Below the pieces are notes generated by a model, which worked only from the letters and a program-made list of their open reading frames with translations, was not told the origin of the DNA and did no database searches. This document shows, one piece after another, positions 1-3,983 of a stretch of 5,221 bases of DNA. Source of the DNA: Betaproteobacteria bacterium (GTDB taxonomy: Bacteria > Pseudomonadota > Gammaproteobacteria > Burkholderiales > Usitatibacteraceae); contig PQAI01000231.1 in NCBI GenBank assembly GCA_003105245.1, positions 1 to 5,221 of the forward strand, in the 5' to 3' direction. Position 1 is the first letter of the stretch. Every line of letters begins with the position of its first letter. Position numbers and translations under genes: made by a program.

Positions 1-106
1 CGCGAAGGACGCCAAGGCGCCGGCCGAGAAGAAGGAAGACGTGCAGCTCACCGCCGCACTGAAGCACCTCAAGGGGCTGCCGATCACCGCCGCGGCCGCG
101 AAGTAG
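1..106 (+). CDS. C-terminal tail of a probable S41-family C-terminal processing peptidase (5' partial)
   Basis: An open frame enters from the left edge (first full codon at position 2) and ends at TAG 104-106, giving 34 residues. It starts with an Ala/Lys/Pro/Glu-rich linker (AKDAKAPAEKKED), continues with VQLTAALKHLKG and ends in an alanine-rich tail. S41 carboxy-terminal processing proteases (CtpA/Prc type, periplasmic serine proteases) often finish with a charged linker followed by a 'D-x-QL-x-x-AL-x-x-LKG' helix, and in betaproteobacteria such a gene commonly lies just before moeB. The match is therefore the short tail motif plus the neighbour. None of the PDZ or catalytic Ser/Lys region is in the window, so the call is an inference. 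The next gene, moeB, starts 26 nt downstream in the same direction and may be co-transcribed. Confidence 0.55.
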   Translation, partial: AKDAKAPAEKKEDVQLTAALKHLKGLPITAAAAK

Positions 107-132
107 GGCGGCCCTTCCCCGGGCGACGCGCC

Positions 133-897
133 GTGGACGACCACCAGCGGCTGCGCTACAGCCGCCACCTGTTGCTCGACGGCTTCGGCGAGGATTCGCA
201 GGAGCGCCTGCTCGCCTCGCACGCGGTCGTGGTGGGAGCGGGAGGGCTGGGCTCCGGCGCGCTCCTCTACCTCGCCTCGAGCGGCGTGGGCCGCATCACC
301 ATCGCCGACGGCGACGCGGTCGACCTCACCAACCTGCAGCGCCAGGTCGTGCATCGCGTCGACGCCATCGGCACCAACAAGGCCGTCTCGGCCGCCGCGA
401 CACTCGCGACGATCAATCCCGAAGTCTCGGTACGCGCGCTCCCGGAGCGTCTCGGCCCCGAGGGCCTTCGCGCGCTGGCGCGCGAGGCCGACGTGGTGCT
501 CGACTGCTCGGACAACTTCGCCACCCGGCACGCCATCAACGAGGCCTGCGTGCGCGAGCGCGTGCCGCTGGTGTCGGGGGCCGCGATCCGCTTCGACGGC
601 CAGGTCGCCGTCTTCGACCCGCGCAAGCCCGGCTCGGGCTGCTACCACTGCCTCTTCCCGGCCGACGCGCACGGCGAGGAGGAGCGCTGCGCCACGATGG
701 GGGTCTTCGCCCCGCTCGTGGGCGTGGTCGGGACGATGCAGGCGATGGAGGCGATCAAGCTCCTGGCCGGCATCGGCGACACGCTCGCCGGGCGCATGCT
801 GCTGTTCGACGCGCGCGCGCAGCGCTGGCACGAGGTGCGCCTTTCGCGCGATCCCCATTGCGCCGTGTGCGGGGTGCCGCGCGCGGCCGCGGCCTAG
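133..897 (+). CDS. moeB: Molybdopterin-synthase adenylyltransferase MoeB (ThiF/HesA/E1-like family)
   Basis: The 254-residue product has the size of MoeB without a C-terminal rhodanese domain. It uses ATP to adenylate the C-terminal glycine of the sulfur carrier MoaD in cytoplasmic molybdenum-cofactor synthesis. Visible signatures, in order: the opening RYSRHLLL (8-15); the glycine-rich nucleotide loop GAGGLGS (35-41); the acidic and Arg motif from D59 through D64, N67 and R70 (DLTNLQRQ); K83; DCSDNF (124-129); two zinc-binding CxxC pairs, C170/C173 and C243/C246; and C186 in ERCATMG at the position of the conserved active-region cysteine. The GTG start at 133 puts the normal MoeB N-terminus first, and no in-frame start lies just upstream. 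No good Shine-Dalgarno is seen. A ThiF role acting on ThiS cannot be excluded from sequence alone, but length and context favour MoeB. No MoaD gene is in the window. Confidence 0.93.
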   Translation: MDDHQRLRYSRHLLLDGFGEDSQERLLASHAVVVGAGGLGSGALLYLASSGVGRITIADGDAVDLTNLQRQVVHRVDAIGTNKAVSAAATLATINPEVSVRALPERLGPEGLRALAREADVVLDCSDNFATRHAINEACVRERVPLVSGAAIRFDGQVAVFDPRKPGSGCYHCLFPADAHGEEERCATMGVFAPLVGVVGTMQAMEAIKLLAGIGDTLAGRMLLFDARAQRWHEVRLSRDPHCAVCGVPRAAAA

Positions 898-908
898 GAG
901 AAGGAGAA
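896..908 (+). promoter_or_regulatory. Strong double ribosome binding site for the first DUF4124 gene
   Basis: AGGAG (896-900) overlaps the moeB TAG stop and is followed by AAGGAG (901-906), 8 nt before ATG 915. This is the best Shine-Dalgarno sequence in the window. It decides the start at 915 over the longer open frame that begins inside moeB. Confidence 0.75.
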
Positions 909-914
909 ATCCGC

Positions 915-1430
915 ATGCGAAGAAACGCCCGACCGCTCCTGCTCGCCGCCGTCCTCCTCGTCGCCGCCCCCTGGGCCGCCGGCGAGGGCGACAAGCAGGT
1001 CGTGTGGAAGCTCGTCGACACCAAGGGGAAGGTCACCTACGTCGACAAGGCCCCGCCCAAGGAATTCCAGGGCAAGGTGACGCGAATCGAGGTCGATCTC
1101 TCCGCCAACGTGGCCACGCTCGCCACCGTGGGCGAGGCCTCCAAGCCCATCCGGTTGCCTCTCACCGCACCGGAACTCAAGCGCGTCAGGGCCGATGCCG
1201 AGCTCGCCCGCGCGCGCGAGAACCTCGAGGCGGCGAAGAAGGCGCGCGAGGACGGCAAGGATCCCACGCCGGAGGAAACCCAGTGGATCGGGAAGAAGGG
1301 CGGCGGAGCGAGGCCCGAGCCGACGGAGGCCTACCACGCCCGCATCAAGACCCTCGACGCCGCCGTCAAGGCGGCCGAGGCGGATCTGGACCGGGCCCAG
1401 AAGGCCGCGCGGATGGCCGCCATTGACTGA
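915..1430 (+). CDS. Exported DUF4124 domain protein with coiled-coil tail (copy 1)
   Basis: The 171-residue product has a Sec-type signal peptide: MRRNAR, then a hydrophobic stretch (about 7-20) and an Ala-rich probable cleavage zone near 21-23. A DUF4124 domain follows (about 28-60), seen as VVWKLVDTKGKVTYVDKAPP, the usual 'y-K-w-D-x-x-G-k-v-x-Y-s-D-x-P-P' pattern. The C-terminal half (about 86-166) is Ala/Glu/Lys/Arg-rich and heptad-like, broken by a Gly/Pro segment (113-135, DGKDPTPEETQWIGKKGGG), so it probably folds as a helical hairpin. There are no cysteines in the predicted mature part. DUF4124 has no established biochemical function; a periplasmic or cell-envelope role is inferred from the signal peptide. 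ATG 915 was chosen for its strong ribosome binding site and signal peptide. The gene starts 17 nt after moeB and overlaps the next gene by 8 nt, so it is probably co-transcribed and translationally coupled with that paralog. Confidence 0.85.
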   Translation: MRRNARPLLLAAVLLVAAPWAAGEGDKQVVWKLVDTKGKVTYVDKAPPKEFQGKVTRIEVDLSANVATLATVGEASKPIRLPLTAPELKRVRADAELARARENLEAAKKAREDGKDPTPEETQWIGKKGGGARPEPTEAYHARIKTLDAAVKAAEADLDRAQKAARMAAID

Positions 1431-2013
1431 CGGTAACGCGCGGCGAGCGTTCGCCCTGGCGTTCATCCTGGCCGTGGCGATGCCCGCCGCCGCGCAGCAG
1501 GTCCTGTACAAGCTCACCGACCGGCAGGGGCGCGTCACCTACTCCGACAGCGTGCCCAAGAACTACGACGGCACGGTGCAGCGCATCGAGACGGACACCA
1601 CGTCCAACCTCCTGCCCTCGGGCAGGCCGCCCGAGGCGCAGAAGGCGCCAGCCGCGGCCACCGGCATGGCGGAGGACCGGCGCCAGAAGCGCGACGAGCT
1701 CGACAAGAAGCTGCGGGCGGCGCAGGCGCGGGTCGAGGCGGCGAAGAAGGCCGTGGAGCTGGGCGAGGAGCCGCAGCCCGGCGAGATGCAGACCGTCCAG
1801 CGCCGGCACGCGCCCCTGAAACGCGGAGAGTCGCCGCCGCGCCCGAACTGCTTCGAGGCCGTCGACCCCAACGGCGTGGCTTCGCTCATCTGCCCGCAGC
1901 AGGTGCCGCAGGACGTCTACTACGAGCGCCGCCGCAAGCTCGACGAGGAGCTTCGCCTCGCCGAGCGGGAGCTCGAGGAGGCCGAGCGCGCCTACCGGCG
2001 CGGCACGGACTGA
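1423..2013 (+). CDS. Exported DUF4124 domain protein with coiled-coil tail (copy 2), probable TTG start
   Basis: The chosen start is TTG 1423, inside the end of the previous gene (8-nt overlap), giving 196 residues. It is the in-frame start that supplies a complete signal peptide: MTDGNARR, hydrophobic 9-20, then PAAA before QQ (cleavage about 24/25). The later in-frame GTG 1474 and ATG 1480 would destroy that signal. A DUF4124 domain spans about 26-56 (VLYKLTDRQGRVTYSDSVPK). Helical, heptad-like charged regions lie at 84-113 and 165-193, split by a Pro/Gly-rich segment holding C143 and C157, which could form a disulfide after export. The layout matches copy 1, including EAAKKA at residues 105-110 in both proteins. 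Function is unknown. The ribosome binding site is weak, so translation probably depends on coupling to copy 1. The stop codon lies in the arm of the palindromic element. Confidence 0.8.
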   Translation: MTDGNARRAFALAFILAVAMPAAAQQVLYKLTDRQGRVTYSDSVPKNYDGTVQRIETDTTSNLLPSGRPPEAQKAPAAATGMAEDRRQKRDELDKKLRAAQARVEAAKKAVELGEEPQPGEMQTVQRRHAPLKRGESPPRPNCFEAVDPNGVASLICPQQVPQDVYYERRRKLDEELRLAERELEEAERAYRRGTD

Positions 2014-2099
2014 CCCTCACCCCCGGCCCCTCTCCCGCAAGCGGGAGAGGGGAGAAAAACGCTCCCGCTCCCTTGGGAGAGGGCTGGGGTGAGGGTCAG
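2010..2099. repeat. Nested palindromic intergenic element between convergent genes
   Basis: Outer arms CTGACCCTCACCCC (2010-2023) and GGGGTGAGGGTCAG (2086-2099) are exact reverse complements (14 nt). Inside is a perfect 12-bp stem, CCCCTCTCCCGC (2027-2038) with GCGGGAGAGGGG (2041-2052). A second small hairpin follows, CTCCC (2068-2072), TT, GGGAG (2075-2079); the run GGGAGAGGG (2075-2083) could pair instead with CCCTCTCCC (2028-2036). C/T-rich and G/A-rich palindromes of this 'CCCTCACCCC...CCTCTCCC...GGGAGAGG' kind are, from general knowledge, common dispersed intergenic repeats in GC-rich proteobacteria. Copy number in this genome cannot be seen. The element may protect 3' ends or end transcription in both directions, but it lacks a T-tract after the hairpin on either strand. 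Confidence 0.8.
2027..2052. terminator. Perfect 12-bp GC hairpin, possible bidirectional 3'-end structure
   Basis: The stem arms are 2027-2038 and 2041-2052 with an AA tip (in practice a CAAG tetraloop on an 11-bp stem). It lies 13 nt after the DUF4124 stop and, on the other strand, about 44 nt after the tsaD stop. On the + strand it is followed by AGAAAAAC, not a T-run, and on the - strand by CCGGGGGTGAGGG. It is therefore not a textbook intrinsic terminator. It could act as a transcript end stabiliser, or as a terminator with help from Rho. Confidence 0.4.
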
Positions 2100-3109
2100 G
2101 GAGAAGGAAGGGAAGAGAGGTCCCAGCGCGGCCGAACGCCGAAGCCTTCCGTTCCCGCCGGCGCTGAACCGAAGCGCAGGGCGGCGGCGAAGGCGATCAT
2201 CGCGCCGTTGTCGGTGCACAGCCGCGCAGGAGGGAAGAATACGCGCGCGCCCACGCGCGCCGTCTCGCTCCCGAGGCGCTCGCGAAGCGCGGAATTCGCT
2301 CCCACGCCCCCGGCCACGACGAGCCGCGACATGCCGGTCGCCTCCAGGGCCCGCAGGCACTTCGCGGCCAGCACGTCCACGACGGCGGCCTGGAAAGAGG
2401 CGGCGATGTCGGCACGCAGGGCGTCGTCCAGCGCGTGCTTGCGCACGCAATGCAGCGCCGCGGTCTTCAGGCCGCTGAAACTGAAGTCGAGGTCCTCGCT
2501 CGCGATCATGGGCCGCGGGAAGGCGAAGCGCCGGGCGTTTCCCGTGGCCGCGAGCCTCGATAGCGCCGGCCCGCCGGGATAGTCGAGCCCGAGAAGGCTC
2601 GCGGTCTTGTCGAAGGCCTCCCCGGCCGCGTCGTCCACGGTCTCGCCGAGCAGGGCGTACCGGCCCACGCCCTGGACGGCCATGAGCTGCGTGTGCCCTC
2701 CCGAGACGAGCAGGGCCACGAACGGGAATTCGGGCGGCGGATCGGCGAGCAGCGGCGACAGGAGGTGGCCCTCGAGGTGGTGGATGCCCACCACGGGCCG
2801 GTCGAGGGCGATCCCCAGGCCGGCGGCGACCGAGGCGCCCACGAGCAGGGCGCCCGCGAGGCCTGGCCCCTCGGTATAGGCGATGAGGTCCACGTCGGCG
2901 AGTCCCCGGCCGGCGCGCTCGAGCGCCTCCCGGGCCAATGGCACGATGCGCCGGATGTGGTCGCGGGAGGCGAGCTCCGGGACGACCCCGCCATACAGGG
3001 CGTGCAGGTCGACCTGGGAATGCAGCGCCTCGCCCAGCACGCCCCCTTCGCTGTCGTAGAGGGCGATGCCGGTTTCGTCGCAGGAGGTCTCGATGCCGAG
3101 GGTGAGCAC
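2096..3109 (-). CDS. tsaD: tRNA N6-adenosine threonylcarbamoyltransferase TsaD (Kae1/YgjD family)
   Basis: The 337-residue product has the same length as the E. coli enzyme. TsaD, with TsaB and TsaE, transfers the threonylcarbamoyl group from threonylcarbamoyl-AMP to A37 of ANN-decoding tRNAs in the cytoplasm. Visible ASKHA-fold signatures: [14 protein letters not shown] (4-17); the metal-binding HHLEGH with H111 and H115; SGGHT (136-140); the GEAFDK region around D167; GGVGANS (267-273); and CTDNGAMIA with D300. The GTG at 3109 gives the standard N-terminus ([12 protein letters not shown] read as M). The open frame continues upstream to 3301, but that extension crosses the promoter patch and the antisense of rpsU and is not conserved-looking. 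No good Shine-Dalgarno precedes the GTG. The gene is divergent from rpsU, as in E. coli, and convergent with the DUF4124 pair. Its TGA stop lies in the palindrome arm. Confidence 0.96.
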   Translation of the reverse strand: MLTLGIETSCDETGIALYDSEGGVLGEALHSQVDLHALYGGVVPELASRDHIRRIVPLAREALERAGRGLADVDLIAYTEGPGLAGALLVGASVAAGLGIALDRPVVGIHHLEGHLLSPLLADPPPEFPFVALLVSGGHTQLMAVQGVGRYALLGETVDDAAGEAFDKTASLLGLDYPGGPALSRLAATGNARRFAFPRPMIASEDLDFSFSGLKTAALHCVRKHALDDALRADIAASFQAAVVDVLAAKCLRALEATGMSRLVVAGGVGANSALRERLGSETARVGARVFFPPARLCTDNGAMIAFAAALRFGSAPAGTEGFGVRPRWDLSSLPSP

Positions 3110-3133
3110 GGTGCGGGGGCGCGAAACCGCGCC

Positions 3134-3162
3134 TTTCCAGAGGTGCAAAACTTTGATATTAT
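3134..3162 (+). promoter_or_regulatory. Probable sigma-70-type promoter for rpsU-yqeY-dnaG
   Basis: TATTAT (3157-3162, 5 of 6 matches to TATAAT) has TTTCCA (3134-3139, 4 of 6 matches to TTGACA) 17 nt upstream. Both sit at or near the only AT-rich patch in the window (about 3146-3173). Initiation would fall near 3169, giving a leader of about 44 nt before the rpsU ATG. The 8-nt palindrome CAGCGCTG (3173-3180) lies just after the predicted start site. Confidence 0.5.
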
Positions 3163-3185
3163 GCAGGGTTTTCAGCGCTGTTCCA
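3158..3185 (-). promoter_or_regulatory. Possible divergent promoter for tsaD
   Basis: On the - strand CATAAT (3163 to 3158) matches 5 of 6 bases of TATAAT and overlaps the + strand -10 box. The -35 candidate TGGAAC (3185 to 3180), 16 nt away, matches only about 3 of 6. Transcription would begin near 3151, about 42 nt before the GTG start of tsaD. The weak -35 makes this less certain than the rpsU promoter. Confidence 0.35.
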
Positions 3186-3212
3186 TTCACACCGCACCGC
3201 CGGAACCCATAC

Positions 3213-3425
3213 ATGCCGACCATCCGAGTCAAGGAAAACGAGCCGTTCGACGTCGCCCTGCGCCGCTTCAAGCGCGCGGTGGAAAAGACGGGCCTTCTCA
3301 CCGAGCTTCGCGCCCGCGAGTTCTACGAGAAGCCCACCGCCGAGCGCAAGCGCAAGCACGCCGCGGCCGTGAAGCGCCGCTACAAGCGCATGCGCTCGCA
3401 GATGCTGCCGCCGAAGCTCTACTGA
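3213..3425 (+). CDS. rpsU: Small ribosomal subunit protein bS21
   Basis: The 70-residue, very basic protein is the same size as E. coli S21 and closely similar to it from memory. It opens with [21 protein letters not shown], continues with EKTG-L and the signature [14 protein letters not shown] (about 34-47), then a basic helix [12 protein letters not shown] and the end PPKLY. S21 binds the 30S platform near the 3' end of 16S rRNA and contributes to initiation on natural mRNAs. The ATG at 3213 gives the canonical N-terminus; a modest GGAA (3202-3205) lies 7 nt upstream. It is the first gene of the macromolecular-synthesis operon, divergent from tsaD, with yqeY 82 nt downstream and an inverted repeat in that gap. 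Confidence 0.97.
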   Translation: MPTIRVKENEPFDVALRRFKRAVEKTGLLTELRAREFYEKPTAERKRKHAAAVKRRYKRMRSQMLPPKLY

Positions 3426-3449
3426 CCGGCCCCGGGCAATCCCCTTCTT

Positions 3450-3485
3450 CGCGGCGAGCCGGGCCCCAGCGCCCCGCTCGCCGCG
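3450..3485 (+). promoter_or_regulatory. Inverted repeat in the rpsU-yqeY gap, possible attenuating hairpin
   Basis: CGCGGCGAGC (3450-3459) and GCTCGCCGCG (3476-3485) are exact reverse complements, giving a 10-bp stem around a 16-nt GC-rich loop. A small GTCG-TTT-CGAC hairpin (3486-3496) follows. There is no T-run, so this is not a strong intrinsic terminator. In E. coli a terminator-like site between rpsU and dnaG lowers primase expression relative to S21; by position this hairpin could act in a similar way or mark an RNA processing point. That role is inference. Confidence 0.45.
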
Positions 3486-3507
3486 GTCGTTTCGACGCGA
3501 GGAATCC

Positions 3508-3954
3508 ATGACGCTGCGCGATCGGGTGAACGAGGACGTGAAGGTGGCGATGAAGGCGCGCGAGGCCGAGCGGCTCGGCACGCTGCGGCTCCTCACCGCC
3601 GCCATGAAGCAGCGCGAGGTCGACGAGCGCATCACGCTCGACGACGCCGGCGTGATCGCGGTCATCGAGAAGATGCTCAAGCAGCGCAAGGACTCGGTCG
3701 AGCAGTACGAAAAGGCCGGCCGCCAGGAGCTCGCCGACGCCGAGAAGCGCGAGATGGCGATCCTGTCGGCGTACCTCCCCCAACAGCTGGCGGAGGCGGA
3801 GATCGCCGCGATCGTCGCCGAGGCCGTGGCCGCCACCGGCGCCAAGGGCCCCGCGGACATGGGCAAGGTGATGGGCGTGGTGAAGCCGAAGCTGGCCGGC
3901 CGCGCCGACATGGGCCGCGTCTCGGCGCTGGTGAAGGCGAAGCTCGCGGGCTGA
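3508..3954 (+). CDS. yqeY: GatB/YqeY domain-containing protein
   Basis: The 148-residue product matches the usual length of stand-alone YqeY proteins. It is mostly helical and soluble, with no signal peptide. Family features visible: an N-terminal helical segment with LRLLTAAMKQREVDER (26-41); the middle segment IEKMLKQRKDSVEQYEKAGR (53-72); AILSAYLPQQL (84-94); and the C-terminal tail-domain motif DMGKVMGVVKPKLAGRADM (117-135), in which the D/A-DMG...VKxKLAG unit occurs twice. The family is related to the C-terminal domain of the GatB/GatE tRNA-dependent amidotransferase subunits, which contacts tRNA. The stand-alone protein has no firmly settled role, so tRNA binding is an inference. ATG 3508 has GAGGAA (3499-3504) immediately upstream, with short spacing. 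The gene sits between rpsU and dnaG, a placement found in many proteobacteria but absent from E. coli. Confidence 0.92.
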   Translation: MTLRDRVNEDVKVAMKAREAERLGTLRLLTAAMKQREVDERITLDDAGVIAVIEKMLKQRKDSVEQYEKAGRQELADAEKREMAILSAYLPQQLAEAEIAAIVAEAVAATGAKGPADMGKVMGVVKPKLAGRADMGRVSALVKAKLAG

Positions 3955-3983
3955 AGGCGCCGCGCGGCCGGTCCCCCGCCCGC

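Noticed and set aside
858..914. A longer N-terminus for the first DUF4124 gene starting inside moeB
   Set aside because: ATG 915 has a strong ribosome binding site and begins a proper signal peptide; the extension is Arg/Gly-rich and would bury the signal sequence.
1195..1422. A longer N-terminus for the second DUF4124 gene overlapping copy 1
   Set aside because: The extension is an Arg/Pro/Ser-rich out-of-frame reading of copy 1 and would place the signal peptide internally.
2027..2060. The perfect hairpin as a classical Rho-independent terminator
   Set aside because: There is no T-tract after the stem on either strand; the + strand continues AGAAAAAC. It is kept only as a low-confidence 3'-end structure.
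3165..3212. A LexA-type box controlling rpsU, as reported for the E. coli operon
   Set aside because: The only CTG in place (3178-3180) is followed after ten bases by ACC, not CAG, so the expected two-fold motif is absent.
3110..3301. An N-terminal extension of TsaD beyond GTG 3109
   Set aside because: TsaD proteins start at this [10 protein letters not shown] motif, the length from 3109 equals the E. coli enzyme, and the extension crosses the promoter patch and the antisense of rpsU.
2693..3511. A 272-codon + strand open frame antisense to tsaD and then running out of frame through rpsU
   Set aside because: It conflicts with tsaD and rpsU, both clear matches to conserved families, and has no recognisable domain or ribosome binding site.
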